DNA of 64,000 nt from positions 1-64,000 of the forward strand of contig JAJSZT010000014.1 in the NCBI GenBank assembly GCA_030272815.1. Reading direction: 5' to 3'. The first letter of the stretch is position 1. Each line of letters begins with the position of its first letter. Source of the DNA: Deltaproteobacteria bacterium (GTDB taxonomy: Bacteria; Desulfobacterota; Desulfobacteria; Desulfobacterales; ETH-SRB1). Below, piece by piece: positions 45,939 through 55,499 of this stretch. Both the position numbers and the translations under genes were made by a program. Below the pieces are notes generated by a model, which was not told the origin of the DNA, made no database searches, and saw only the letters and a program-made list of their open reading frames with translations.

Positions 45939-47909
45939 TTAAATAACTCTTTCGTTGCCGCCGTCAACAGGGACCTGAGCTCCTGTTGTCTTTGCAAAAG
46001 CCCTTCCCGCCATAGCGCAGACCATTGCAGCAACATCTTTTGATGTTACTTCGGTTTTCAAGAGATTTTTAGTCTTATATTCTGCAACTGTCAGCCCGTA
46101 ATGCTTAGCCCGACCCTCCAGGACTTCCTGAGTCCAGATTCCTGTGTCAAAAACAGCATCCGGATGAACTATATTAACACGAATGCCAAAAACAGCCAAT
46201 TCCATTGCAGCTATACGGGCAAGCTGAGTCAGGCCGGCCTTTGCTACTGAATAGGCGGAAGCACCAGGCCCCGGAGCTGGAACGTTCTTGGACGCAATAA
46301 AAATAACCGCAGGATCAATGCCCTGTTTAAGATAAGGTATGCATGCTTTTAACAATCTCTGATGGCTGGTTAAATTTATTTCCATGCTTCGATTCCAGCT
46401 TTCATCATCCATTTCCTCAATACTCCGGCTGGCAGGAAATATTCCTGCATTGGTTACCAGAATATCAAGACCTCCAAAACTCCGAACAATAAACTCAACC
46501 GCTTCCTGCACGGCCTTATCATCAGTGATATCGCAAGTCAATCCTGCCCGATCCTGCTGATTGAATATCCCTGTAATCTCAGGATTAATATCAAGCCCAA
46601 CAACAACTGACCCTTGTTCATATAAGGCTTCTGCGCAGGCCCTGCCGATCCCGCTGGCAGCACCTGTTATCAGGGCTATCTTGCCCTGCAATTCAAGAGA
46701 ACTCTCTTTTTTCTTTAATTTGGCCTGCTGCAATGTCCAGTATTCCATGTGGAAAATGTCTTTTTCAGGAAGAGGTTTCCACCCCCCTAAAGCCTCGCCA
46801 AGCTGAATCGCACGCATGGTATGACCGGCTATATCAGCAACTACATCAGCTTCTTTGACACTTCGTCCAAAGGATATTGAACCATGTTCAGGCCAGACAC
46901 CCCAACGCGGGGCTGTATCAAGGCAGGTTAGATTGCCGTCTGTATTCCGGTCAAAATACTTTTTATATTTTAAAGAATAATCGGCTATATCTTTCTCAAT
47001 ATCGTTCTTTAGTATAACAGGAACCGGCTTTGTGCGAATCACATGATCCAGGGTCATAGGTCCGCGCGTGACAATTGAATCAACATCAGAAAGATTTGCA
47101 AACCCGCAGGCCGCCGGGCTTTGATCGAGCCTGGCTATCATCGTATCCCCCTTTGCGACAGAAACCTGATGACGGATACGTGCCAGTGACAGCAAATCTT
47201 CGACCGGTTCAGCTTTGGCAACAGAGTCAAAAACACCCTGTTTTTTAAGATAATCATCTGCCAGCGAGGCAATATGAATCATCTTCTCATAGCTGGTTCG
47301 AGCATCGTCTGCAAAAGTAAATACTCCATGATTTAACAGTATTATACCTTCAACTTTGCTCCAGTCTAAATTTCGGGTCAATTCATAAACTTTTTTTGCT
47401 AAAATAAAACCGGGCATTACATAGGGCACAATCAGAACCCGGTCTTTATAAATCTCCCGGATCAGCTTTTCTCCTCTTTCATTATTTGAAATCGTAACAA
47501 CCGAATCCGCATGAGTGTGATCAACATATTTAAAGGGTATAATGGCGTGCAAAACTGCTTCTATGGAAGGATTGGGAGAGTCAGGATCAAGCATCGAGGT
47601 TCTTTGAAGCCTGAGCAAATCGGCATCATCAAGCTTCTCCTGCGAGGCCATTCTTTCAAGTACTTCAAGTTTGACAGGAGCAAATCCAGCGGGCTGTAGC
47701 TCTGTTAAATCCACTCCGCTTCCTTTTACATAAAGAATTTCTTCGATATCCCCAAAGGTATTCTCTTTCTTAACCTTAACCGAGGTGTTGCCTCCGCCAT
47801 GTAAAACCAGCTCGGGCTCCAGGCCTAACAGCCTGGATGTATAAACCCTTAGCTGCAATGGATCATTTAAGAAAGCTTTTGCCTCATTATCATTCCACAA
47901 ACTAATCAT
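45939..47909 (-). CDS. Bifunctional class II aldolase / short-chain dehydrogenase
   Basis: 656 residues. The N-terminal part (1-400) is a class II aldolase-like domain: LVLHGGGNTSVKV, VDHTHADSVVTIS and LLNHGVFTFADDA, with His ligands for metal. The C-terminal part (about 405-656) is an SDR: ALITGAASGIGRACAEALYEQG, VTNAGIF, YSVAKAGL with a normal catalytic Tyr, and the VDGGNERVI end. Such fusions act on rhamnulose-phosphate or related sugars, oxidising the aldehyde product. Together with the LsrF-like gene it may form a small sugar-phosphate pathway. Confidence 0.88.
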   Translation of the reverse strand: MISLWNDNEAKAFLNDPLQLRVYTSRLLGLEPELVLHGGGNTSVKVKKENTFGDIEEILYVKGSGVDLTELQPAGFAPVKLEVLERMASQEKLDDADLLRLQRTSMLDPDSPNPSIEAVLHAIIPFKYVDHTHADSVVTISNNERGEKLIREIYKDRVLIVPYVMPGFILAKKVYELTRNLDWSKVEGIILLNHGVFTFADDARTSYEKMIHIASLADDYLKKQGVFDSVAKAEPVEDLLSLARIRHQVSVAKGDTMIARLDQSPAACGFANLSDVDSIVTRGPMTLDHVIRTKPVPVILKNDIEKDIADYSLKYKKYFDRNTDGNLTCLDTAPRWGVWPEHGSISFGRSVKEADVVADIAGHTMRAIQLGEALGGWKPLPEKDIFHMEYWTLQQAKLKKKESSLELQGKIALITGAASGIGRACAEALYEQGSVVVGLDINPEITGIFNQQDRAGLTCDITDDKAVQEAVEFIVRSFGGLDILVTNAGIFPASRSIEEMDDESWNRSMEINLTSHQRLLKACIPYLKQGIDPAVIFIASKNVPAPGPGASAYSVAKAGLTQLARIAAMELAVFGIRVNIVHPDAVFDTGIWTQEVLEGRAKHYGLTVAEYKTKNLLKTEVTSKDVAAMVCAMAGRAFAKTTGAQVPVDGGNERVI

Positions 47910-48099
47910 ATTCTATCCTGAAAGAGCTTCCAAACAAGATTAACCCGAATTTAAGGGGTTGTAGCCCGGAGTCGAAAGGTTAATAGAGGTGTTGAGAACC
48001 ACCTATAAGAGGGAAGTAACGGGCGCGGAACAGAGGACAAAAACGACGTCATGCTGGCCCGAACGCTGGGGGACAAGCGAAAAAGAATTGTCATTTTTT
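47910..48099. other. Intergenic region, possible foreign fragment
   Basis: The segment 47960-48080 is GC-richer than its surroundings. The wording GGAACAGAGGACAAAAACG and CATGCTGGCCCGAACGCTGG gave me a weak sense of a group II intron fragment, which I could not confirm. No gene is called. Confidence 0.25.
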
Positions 48100-49329
48100 C
48101 TAATGACAGCCAATGCCAATAGTAGCACAGTTCAATTTCACGTAATCACGGTCATCAACGTTTGTAAAGCTCGTAATTTTAGCGCTGTTTATATAATCGG
48201 CATTATCCGTTGTAAGAACAATCAAGTGCTTTCTGTTTATCCCGTGAGGAAGGGCAGAATGGCAGTCCATACATACGGCAGCGTTATGGTTTGTGCTCGT
48301 ATGTAGATTGCCAGATGATTTGGCAAAGCCGCTGCCGCCTGAATTGGTACCACCAGCTTTGTAGGTCTGGTAATCATGGCAATCAAAACAGAGGTGGTCC
48401 GAGGTGCTCTGGCCGGATTTCCCTGTATCTCTGTTATAGTTTCCTTTCAGGATATGCGCAATTGTAGAGCCATGAGGCCCTGCCGGATCTGAGGAGGTCT
48501 CGCTTCCATGGCAGTCCGAGCAGTACATCAGGCTGTCTTTGTCCCAAGGGTTCACATAGGTACCATAAGCACTTGCCTTTCCCGTATCTTCAACGGAATG
48601 GTATGATGCATTGGCAGAATTGAATTCTTTGGCGGTATCCCTCACCACAGGATCGTTTGGTCCCGTCCAGGAGGAGTGGCATTTGTAGCAGAGCTCGTAT
48701 TCAAAAGATATTCCTGTACTGGTAGGCTTTTCGGTGTATGAAGCAGCTGCAGGTGTTACCCATGCCGCAGTGGAGGGTGGGTTGACTCCAGAAACCTTGT
48801 AAAGTGGGGAGGTTGCGGTTACAGTGTTGGTTTCTGCAGTATGTACAGTTGATCCTGCCGCGTGTGGATTGTGACAATCCACGCATTCTGCATGAAGACT
48901 GTTGGTTGGATCATAGTCACCCGGGTCCATATCGGCTGTTGTGCTTTCCGATACTTTATGCACGCCGGAGTAATCATCTGTGGGATGGGCATACGTTTTG
49001 TCATCAAACTGGATTTGAATATTATCGGCAGCCGAATTGCCATCATGGCAGTACTCACAAACAGTCTCTTCTTCTGAAAAGAGAAGCACCTGGTCTGGAC
49101 CGGGATCAGGCGAGACGCTGTTTGGCGCTGGTTCTGCCCCATCTATACTGGCATGCTGCTCGTGGCAGTGAGCGCAGTTGCCGGTTGCATATTGAGTGGT
49201 AGATGTACGGTTTACACCGTGGGTGCTATTGCCATGGGCCGAATCAAAATAAGTCCCCGCATAACCGACACCGCCCACCAAAAGCGTAAGAAATACCAGG
49301 CATAAAAATATTGTCTTCATGTTATTCAT
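48100..49329 (-). CDS. Periplasmic multihaem c-type cytochrome (7 CxxCH)
   Basis: 409 residues with a signal peptide (IFLCLVFLTLLVGGVGYAG). Seven CxxCH haem-binding motifs are seen: CAHCH, CEYCH, CVDCH, CYKCH, CSDCH, CFDCH and CMDCH. The chain ends in CATIGIGCH, a stretched Cys-x6-Cys-His that may be an unusual eighth site. It would carry electrons outside the cytoplasmic membrane, as in sulfate or metal reducers. It lies 36 bases after a second cytochrome gene on the same strand. Confidence 0.88.
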   Translation of the reverse strand: MNNMKTIFLCLVFLTLLVGGVGYAGTYFDSAHGNSTHGVNRTSTTQYATGNCAHCHEQHASIDGAEPAPNSVSPDPGPDQVLLFSEEETVCEYCHDGNSAADNIQIQFDDKTYAHPTDDYSGVHKVSESTTADMDPGDYDPTNSLHAECVDCHNPHAAGSTVHTAETNTVTATSPLYKVSGVNPPSTAAWVTPAAASYTEKPTSTGISFEYELCYKCHSSWTGPNDPVVRDTAKEFNSANASYHSVEDTGKASAYGTYVNPWDKDSLMYCSDCHGSETSSDPAGPHGSTIAHILKGNYNRDTGKSGQSTSDHLCFDCHDYQTYKAGGTNSGGSGFAKSSGNLHTSTNHNAAVCMDCHSALPHGINRKHLIVLTTDNADYINSAKITSFTNVDDRDYVKLNCATIGIGCH

Positions 49330-49364
49330 TATGCCTCCCAGGTTTTACGGAACGGTCCATTTGT

Positions 49365-50447
49365 TCAATTCTTCGACGTATGACAAACATTACACCCTTT
49401 CAGGGCTGTTGATAGGCTCGTACTATCATATTCCCACCGCATAAGCTTATAATAGTCTGTGGCATGAACTCCGTGGCAGGACAGACACATGATAATATCT
49501 GTTCCTGGGGTAACAACGTTATTTATTCCGGAAGTGTTTATTATGCCATAGAGTGATGACCTGGCGACTGGAGCCATTGTGCTGTAAGCTGTGCAGGATG
49601 TATATTCGCCGGAATTTGTTAAAACAATATCTGTGGGGTGTCGGAGCCATGGAGAGTTCACCGGACTTTGCGCTGTAACATCAGATCTTTGATGGAAATT
49701 CCCGTGACATTCAGCACAAAACCCGCTGATGGTATTACCGCCAGGAGTTGATATGGTACACTCAGCACCGGTGCCTGAAGCACCATAATATTCATTATGG
49801 ATGGTGGAGTCTCTATTTTGCCACGGATAGGTAGCATGCATGTTCTCATGACCCTTTACGCCTTTCAAAAACCGATAGCTGTTAGCAAGATCACTTCCAT
49901 CACACACTCCGCTTACTCCACCATGATGTGCACCTTTTATACTTTCAAAATTGCCCTCTATATCGCGATCACCGTGACAGCCGAATTTTCCGGCACAAGT
50001 AAAGGTGTCCTTTGTAAGACCAGCGGTATTGTTGCCATGTTCATCGCCAGGAGGGAAGCTGGCAGCGACATTTGGGATGGTATCCTCAGTGTTGCCAAGG
50101 AGGTCTATATTATGGCCTTTGGCATCAGAAGTATCAATATATTTAAAATTTCCGGCAGCCAGGTCTGTGCCGCCCGTAGCGTGATAAACCTGGGGGACTC
50201 TTTGGGAACCCCATGTTACGTATTCACCACCGGTGGCGCTTTGACCGTGGCAGCCCAAGCAGTTGCCGCGAACCAGGCACTGGAAAGGAGCTGTACCAGA
50301 CCCTCCATATGTTGCCATCGGAGCCCCCCCCTGGCTGTTGTGCATAGTATGGCAGTCTGAGCACGCTCCTGTTAGCCCGGCATTAACCTGGCTGCAAAGC
50401 ACAATAGAAAAAATTATTGAAACTATATATATCAATGACTTTTTCAT
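49365..50447 (-). CDS. Periplasmic multihaem c-type cytochrome (5 CxxCH)
   Basis: 360 residues, signal peptide SLIYIVSIIFSIVLCSQVNA. Canonical sites: CSDCH, CLGCH, CAECH, CLSCH and CNVCH, plus one longer CAGKFGCH that could bind haem in a non-standard way. The first site is followed by TMHNSQGG, a pattern of NrfH/NapC-like or cytochrome c7-type sequences. It precedes the larger cytochrome gene; both could form one electron-transfer unit. Confidence 0.87.
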   Translation of the reverse strand: MKKSLIYIVSIIFSIVLCSQVNAGLTGACSDCHTMHNSQGGAPMATYGGSGTAPFQCLVRGNCLGCHGQSATGGEYVTWGSQRVPQVYHATGGTDLAAGNFKYIDTSDAKGHNIDLLGNTEDTIPNVAASFPPGDEHGNNTAGLTKDTFTCAGKFGCHGDRDIEGNFESIKGAHHGGVSGVCDGSDLANSYRFLKGVKGHENMHATYPWQNRDSTIHNEYYGASGTGAECTISTPGGNTISGFCAECHGNFHQRSDVTAQSPVNSPWLRHPTDIVLTNSGEYTSCTAYSTMAPVARSSLYGIINTSGINNVVTPGTDIIMCLSCHGVHATDYYKLMRWEYDSTSLSTALKGCNVCHTSKN

Positions 50448-50595
50448 TATTCTTTCCTGACTGCAATTATTATACTTTTATTCTTCCAGCTCTTTTATTA
50501 TTTATATAATTTTTTTATAATTCTGTAAAGGATTAAAGTCAAGCTGCTCTTTTTTAAGGCACTTTCAATTTTTTTCATAAAATAACTGTTTTGCA

Positions 50596-51618
50596 TTATC
50601 GCAAGGGCAAATGAATATCCGCACCAGGATAAATACTTTTTTCAGCACTTGTAATAAGAACCGTTGATGTTGTTTCTTCGGCATGAAGAACAAGCAGTGT
50701 GCCGAAATCAACCGGAGTTAAGTAAACATCTCCCTTTGTTTTCGGATCAAGGCGCTTCTTTTCCTGATAAAATATAGTGTACGTTTGTCCAGGCTTTACA
50801 CCGTCTTTGTTTCCTTTGTCTATAAAGGCAACGGTGTTATCTCCTATGATACTTGCATGCTCCTCTGATACAATTATCTTAGCTTTAAGTTCTTTCTTGC
50901 TTTCAGTCAGTATAATTTTTGGCGACCTTTTTACATAAGGTATTAACTGATCATTGACTTCAATAGGCCTGAAGGACTGAACAACCCTGGCTACGGCAAA
51001 TTTTGGCTCAATTTTTGTAATTTCAACAACGCCGGTCAGATAATGCTGTACCCCAATATAAGAATTTGTCCTCCTGTCCCTTAATGGTTTCAAGGTTCTA
51101 TATACTGTAAACTTATTGCCCGGAATAAAAGATGTGTCTTCATTTGGCCGTATATATACCAGGTCACCTTTGCTGATCATCTCTTTATCATCTTTGACTT
51201 TGAAGATAGTTCCCCGGGGAGTAGCGGGTTCCTTCTTAATAAATCCAATTTTATCTATTGCAGAATAAAAATAATATAGAGGTTCCTTTTCTTCTACGAC
51301 TTCTTTATCCAAGTCTGTGTCAACCCATCTTGCTATATCCTTACGCTGAAACAAACGTATGCGATCACCCGGATAAATACGGTGAGGGTTGGCAATCTGG
51401 CTGTTTTCACTCCACACATCAGGCCATTGCCATGGTGAATCAAGAAACCGGTGTGAAAGATCCCAGAGCGTATCTCCTTTCTGGATGGTGTAGTAAACAC
51501 CTGCCTCGTGTTCGACTGAAGTTTCGCTTTCCTCAGCACGAGAGCTAAATGGAAAAGCACTAATTACAGCAAACAAGCACAAATACATAACTAACCGGAA
51601 TTGTATATGATAATTCAT
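50596..51618 (-). CDS. LysM-domain exported protein
   Basis: 340 residues from the ATG at 51618, which has a GGAG site 6 bases upstream; the longer 354-residue frame would begin before the signal peptide. The signal peptide (YLCLFAVISAFPFSSRA) is followed by a LysM domain (YYTIQKGDTLWDLSHRF...NPHRIYPGDRIRLF) that would bind peptidoglycan. The remainder is beta-rich, with RIRPNEDTSF-like stretches. It is probably a periplasmic cell-wall protein. Confidence 0.8.
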   Translation of the reverse strand: MNYHIQFRLVMYLCLFAVISAFPFSSRAEESETSVEHEAGVYYTIQKGDTLWDLSHRFLDSPWQWPDVWSENSQIANPHRIYPGDRIRLFQRKDIARWVDTDLDKEVVEEKEPLYYFYSAIDKIGFIKKEPATPRGTIFKVKDDKEMISKGDLVYIRPNEDTSFIPGNKFTVYRTLKPLRDRRTNSYIGVQHYLTGVVEITKIEPKFAVARVVQSFRPIEVNDQLIPYVKRSPKIILTESKKELKAKIIVSEEHASIIGDNTVAFIDKGNKDGVKPGQTYTIFYQEKKRLDPKTKGDVYLTPVDFGTLLVLHAEETTSTVLITSAEKSIYPGADIHLPLR

Positions 51619-51737
51619 AAAATGCTCCAATTTTGGTAATAGTTCGCCACGGATTTTCACGGAATTACACTGAATTATTAAAATACTCTTCTCAACATTG
51701 CGAACGTCTCTGCTCCAAATATTATAAAATAATGTAA

Positions 51738-51887
51738 CCGTTCACGGAACGTTGAAATTAGAAATTAGAAATTGGAAATTTGGCCTTCATGCTTTTGTAC
51801 TGTTCTTCCCAATTTCCAATTTCAAGTTTCTAATTTAATCTCTCCCTAATTTCTACTTTCCAGTTTCAAGTTTCAAGCCGTGAACGG
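51738..51887. repeat. Dispersed palindromic repeat R1, short copy
   Basis: Bounded by CCGTTCACGG and CCGTGAACGG, which are exact inverses. It has the same internal words as the copy at 37541. The best-preserved copy in the window and therefore useful to define the ends. Confidence 0.8.
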
Positions 51888-51956
51888 CTAAAATAATTAA
51901 TACGTTACTCATCTGTAATTTGTCAAGATATTCAATAGTAACAAAAACCAACAAAC

Positions 51957-51992
51957 AAAAAAGCCCCTATGCCAAAAGGCATAAGGGCTTTA
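51957..51992 (-). terminator. Intrinsic terminator after groEL
   Basis: On minus, AAAGCCCTTATGCC pairs with GGCATAGGGGCTTT around a TTTT loop and is followed by a T-rich stretch. It lies 46 bases after the groEL stop, in the correct orientation for the groES-groEL transcript. Confidence 0.85.
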
Positions 51993-52037
51993 TTTGTATG
52001 ATCTATTAAATGAGTTGAGTGTATTATGAATAATGCA

Positions 52038-53696
52038 TTACATCATTCCGCCCATTCCACCCATTCCGCCCATTCCGCCGCCGCCCATTCCGCCAGGCAT
52101 AGCAGGAGCGGCAGTGCTTTCTTCCGGTTTATCAGCAACCATAGCTTCTGTTGTAAGCATTAATGAAGCAACGCTGCCTGCATTTTGCAAGGCAAAACGA
52201 ACTACCTTGGTAGGATCCATAACGCCGGCTTCTATCAGATCTTCATATTTGCCGGTTTCTGCATTAAAGCCAAAAGCCTCTTCTTTGCCTTTTTTTACTT
52301 TATCAATCACAACAGACCCCTCAAATCCTGCGTTGTTGACGATCTGACGAAGCGGTTCTTCGATAGCGCGCATAACAACCTTTACACCAAGCTTCTGGTC
52401 GGCTTTAATTTTCATCTTGTCAAGAGCTGGCAGGCAGCGAACCAGCGCAACACCACCTCCTGGCACAATACCTTCTTCAACAGCAGCACGGGTAGCGTTT
52501 AATGCATCTTCAACGCGAGCCTTCTTTTCCTTCATCTCGGTCTCAGTTGCAGCGCCGACATTAATGACAGCAACCCCTCCAATAAGTTTTGCCAGACGCT
52601 CCTGGAGCTTTTCACGATCGTAATCAGATGTGGTCTCGTCGATTTGAGCGCGAATCTGTCTTACACGGCCTTCCAGCGCGCTGCGAGCGCCGGCACCGTC
52701 AACAATAGTAGTGTTATCCTTGTCAATGTTAATGCGTTTGGCCTTACCAAGATCTGTCAGAGTAATATTTTCCAGTTTGACCCCTATGTCCTCAGAAACG
52801 ACCTGGCCGCCTGTCAGAATTGCTATATCCTCAAGCATGGCTTTTCTTCTATCGCCAAAACCTGGGGCTTTAACGGCAGCCACCTGGAGTGTACCTCTCA
52901 GCTTGTTAACAACAAGAGTTGCAAGGGCTTCACCTTCAATATCTTCAGCAATAATCATAAGCGGTTTGCCCATTTTGGCTATCTGCTCAAGAATCGGAAG
53001 CAGATCTTTCATGTTGCTGATTTTTTTCTCATTAATGAGTATATAAGGCTCTTCAAGTGAGGCAACCATCTTCTCAGGATCTGTCACAAAATATGGAGAA
53101 AGATATCCGCGGTCAAACTGCATACCTTCAACAACCTCAAGTGTTGTCTCCATGGTCTTAGCTTCTTCAACGGTAATTACGCCTTCTTTACCAACCTTGT
53201 TCATGGCCTCGGCAATGATATTTCCTATGGTTTCGTCATTGTTCGCAGATATGGTGCCGACCTGAGCTATTTCACGCTGTTCTTTGGTCGGCTTGCTAAT
53301 CCCATGAAGTTCTTTGACAACAACCTCAACGGCCTTGTCAACACCTCGTTTTATAGCCATAGGATTGTTTCCGGCTGCAACAAGTTTTTGTCCTTCTTCA
53401 TAAATGGCTCTTGCAAGAACTGTAGCGGTCGTTGTCCCATCGCCAGCCATATCGCTTGTCTTGCTGGCAACCTCTTTTACCATCTGGGCGCCCATGTTTT
53501 CAAACTTGTCTTCAAGCTCGATCTCTTTGGCCACAGTTACTCCGTCCTTTGTAACTGTGGGAGAACCCCAGGATTTATCAATAACAACATTTCTTCCTTT
53601 TGGGCCAAGGGTAACAACAACCGCATCAGAAAGAGTTGTAACACCCTTAAGCATAGCTTCACGGGCTTTCATACTATATTTTATTATTTTAGGCAT
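52038..53696 (-). CDS. groEL: Chaperonin GroEL
   Basis: 552 residues, the 60 kDa chaperonin that folds proteins within a double ring. The nucleotide-binding [12 protein letters not shown] near residue 85 and the [13 protein letters not shown] segment are intact. The tail ends in Gly-Gly-Met repeats, as is usual. It is second in the groES-groEL operon. Confidence 0.98.
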   Translation of the reverse strand: MPKIIKYSMKAREAMLKGVTTLSDAVVVTLGPKGRNVVIDKSWGSPTVTKDGVTVAKEIELEDKFENMGAQMVKEVASKTSDMAGDGTTTATVLARAIYEEGQKLVAAGNNPMAIKRGVDKAVEVVVKELHGISKPTKEQREIAQVGTISANNDETIGNIIAEAMNKVGKEGVITVEEAKTMETTLEVVEGMQFDRGYLSPYFVTDPEKMVASLEEPYILINEKKISNMKDLLPILEQIAKMGKPLMIIAEDIEGEALATLVVNKLRGTLQVAAVKAPGFGDRRKAMLEDIAILTGGQVVSEDIGVKLENITLTDLGKAKRINIDKDNTTIVDGAGARSALEGRVRQIRAQIDETTSDYDREKLQERLAKLIGGVAVINVGAATETEMKEKKARVEDALNATRAAVEEGIVPGGGVALVRCLPALDKMKIKADQKLGVKVVMRAIEEPLRQIVNNAGFEGSVVIDKVKKGKEEAFGFNAETGKYEDLIEAGVMDPTKVVRFALQNAGSVASLMLTTEAMVADKPEESTAAPAMPGGMGGGGMGGMGGMGGMM

Positions 53697-53726
53697 GTTA
53701 TCTATCCTCCAATATTTATAATTTAA

Positions 53727-54014
53727 TTATTCGATTATACCAAGAACATCGTCTTCACGCATGATCAGATATTCCTCGCCTTCAATCTTAACTTCGGTTC
53801 CGCCATATTTGCTGAATAAAATCTTATCGCCCTTTTTTATCTCTAAAGCAATCCTTTTGCCGTCTTCGCCTATCCTGCCGATACCAACGGCTGTAACCTC
53901 GCCCTCTGCAGGTTTTTCCTTAGCTGTATCGGGAATAATGATTCCTCCCTTTGTCGTATTTTCTTCTTCTACACGTTTTACTAAAATCCGGTCTTGTAAT
54001 GGTCTAAGTTTCAT
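53727..54014 (-). CDS. groES: Co-chaperonin GroES
   Basis: 95 residues, the lid of the GroEL chamber. [31 protein letters not shown] (mobile loop) and [20 protein letters not shown] are all typical. It lies 30 bases before groEL on the same strand. I found no CIRCE operator (TTAGCACTC-N9-GAGTGCTAA) upstream. Confidence 0.97.
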   Translation of the reverse strand: MKLRPLQDRILVKRVEEENTTKGGIIIPDTAKEKPAEGEVTAVGIGRIGEDGKRIALEIKKGDKILFSKYGGTEVKIEGEEYLIMREDDVLGIIE

Positions 54015-54242
54015 TTTGTATATTCTCCTTTTCTTTATAACTAAATTATTTCTATAAAAATCATGAACAACTCAAAATGTTTTAACCTAAATTAACAATG
54101 CGGCTTCACTTAACTAAATATTTGGGGTAACAACAATTAATCTCCTAAAAAAATCAAAACTCACTTAAATTATTAATAATATATTTATCAAAATGCCCGA
54201 ATTTGTCAGATAATATATAAAAACAAGGCAGGGGCTTTGCTA

Positions 54243-54515
54243 TTATGAGGTTTTATGGGTAGTTTTGTTTGAATTATCAGTAGTTGCAACTGATTTTTTC
54301 TCCTTAGTTTTTTGAGAAGTGCAAGAATTCTTGGATTTGTTTGCATAGTCAGTGACATACCAACCTGTCCCTTTAAGATGAAAAGTGCTCTGTGAAACGA
54401 TTTTTTGAAGCTTTCCTGAACAATGCCTGCATTTAGTTAGAGGTTTGTCAGAAAATTTCTGGATTACTTCTTTAATCTCACCACATTTCATACATTCATA
54501 TTCGTAAATAGGCAT
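54243..54515 (-). CDS. FmdB-like zinc ribbon protein
   Basis: 90 residues from the ATG at 54515, chosen because it gives MPIYEYECMKCGEI, the fixed opening of the FmdB/CxxC_CxxC family. The Cys pairs are CMKC and CRHC. A Lys/Ser/Thr-rich tail follows. The role is thought to be regulatory or metal-related, and is not firmly known. Confidence 0.85.
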   Translation of the reverse strand: MPIYEYECMKCGEIKEVIQKFSDKPLTKCRHCSGKLQKIVSQSTFHLKGTGWYVTDYANKSKNSCTSQKTKEKKSVATTDNSNKTTHKTS

Positions 54516-54659
54516 CTTAAAAAACTCCTGCATCAAATTATTTAATCTTGATTATAAAAGGATTTTGAAAGTCGTTTATAATAAAATCAAATTCAGTTTT
54601 ATATATTAAGCGCTTTTTGGGGGTTGTCAAGAAGTAACCTCCTGCTTTTTTCTTTAGCT

Positions 54660-55199
54660 TCAGGAATTTTGCAAACCATCAAAAGGCATGCGCCATTTAT
54701 TATAAAAATTTAACACATCTGTAAGACCCGAAAATCTAATTGTCTTAAGAATTTCATGTGTTTTTTCATGAACACGGGCCTCTTCTGCCAGCTTTTCTTC
54801 AGGTGAAGCATCAAAGCTTTGGAGAAATTTGCTGAATCTTACTATATGAATTAATTCATGAATGATAATATATAATGTAAACGAAAAAAGTTTCATTTCA
54901 GATAATTGCTCAATTATTGCAAGGATAGAATGATCTTGAAGACATATTTTATAAAAATCATAAGTTGAAGATTCAAGAGAAGTATCTTTTCGCTGCCCCT
55001 TATAACGAATGATTTGCGCATAAGGGCCGTGCACTACTTCGTCAGGATTAAGGTCAACAAGAGTCTTGACATCATACCTCCTGTGAAGCCACTGACTGGC
55101 AGACATCTTGTAATAGTTGCTGACGAGTTCTTCGGCTATTTCAACAGACTCGTTTACAATTTTTATCTGATCTGTATTGAAAGTTTGCAGTTTTTTCAT
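54660..55199 (-). CDS. Hypothetical protein with HExxH motif
   Basis: 179 residues. IIIHELIHIVRF is an HExxH zinc-metallopeptidase-type motif, with the later LAEEARVHEKTHEIL offering a Glu and two His as further ligands. The N-terminal region has VDLNPDEVVHGPYAQIIRYK. No signal peptide. The set resembles a small conserved protein of deltaproteobacteria that I cannot name. Catalytic function is not established. Confidence 0.6.
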   Translation of the reverse strand: MKKLQTFNTDQIKIVNESVEIAEELVSNYYKMSASQWLHRRYDVKTLVDLNPDEVVHGPYAQIIRYKGQRKDTSLESSTYDFYKICLQDHSILAIIEQLSEMKLFSFTLYIIIHELIHIVRFSKFLQSFDASPEEKLAEEARVHEKTHEILKTIRFSGLTDVLNFYNKWRMPFDGLQNS

Positions 55200-55305
55200 T
55201 TTATCTAATTGAAAAGTTCTTTAATAAAATTGTGGACAAATAAATACAAAAAATGGTAAAAAGCTTTTTATCGTAAAAAATTAGATAAAGGATGGAGGTG
55301 ATTTG

Positions 55306-55404
55306 TTGGGCAGTGTAGTTAAAAAACGAAGAAAAAAAATGAGAAGACATAAACACAGAAAGCTTTTGGCACGCACACGCCATCAAAGAAGAAAGGGCAA
55401 ATAA
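55306..55404 (+). CDS. AURKAIP1/COX24-like small basic protein
   Basis: 32 residues, starting at a TTG with a GGAGGTG site 5 bases upstream. The sequence is almost all Lys, Arg and His (GSVVKKRRKKMRRHKHRKLL), with the AURKAIP1/COX24 pattern, related to mitochondrial small-subunit protein mS38. It is probably a ribosome-associated protein. Genes this short are easily missed. Confidence 0.75.
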   Translation: MGSVVKKRRKKMRRHKHRKLLARTRHQRRKGK

Positions 55405-55432
55405 TGGTACATGTACTCTCTTCCAGGAATTA

Positions 55433-55478
55433 GAAAAAGCACCGAGCCTTAATTATTTTTTAAGGAGTCGGTGCTTTT
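55433..55478. terminator. Bidirectional intrinsic terminator
   Basis: AAAAGCACCGA ... TCGGTGCTTTT form a strong stem, extended by CCTTAA/TTAAGG, with A-rich and T-rich flanks. It can serve the small basic gene on plus and hflC on minus. Confidence 0.8.
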
Positions 55479-55499
55479 CATTATTTGCCATTTGGTCTG

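Noticed and set aside
47989-48306. Plus-strand 105-residue frame
   Set aside because: Overlaps the end of a clear cytochrome gene and has no protein-like pattern.
48804-49202. Plus-strand 132-residue frame opposite the cytochrome
   Set aside because: Shadow of the cytochrome gene; open because of its codon use.
53697-54240. CIRCE operator upstream of groES
   Set aside because: No TTAGCACTC inverted pair present.
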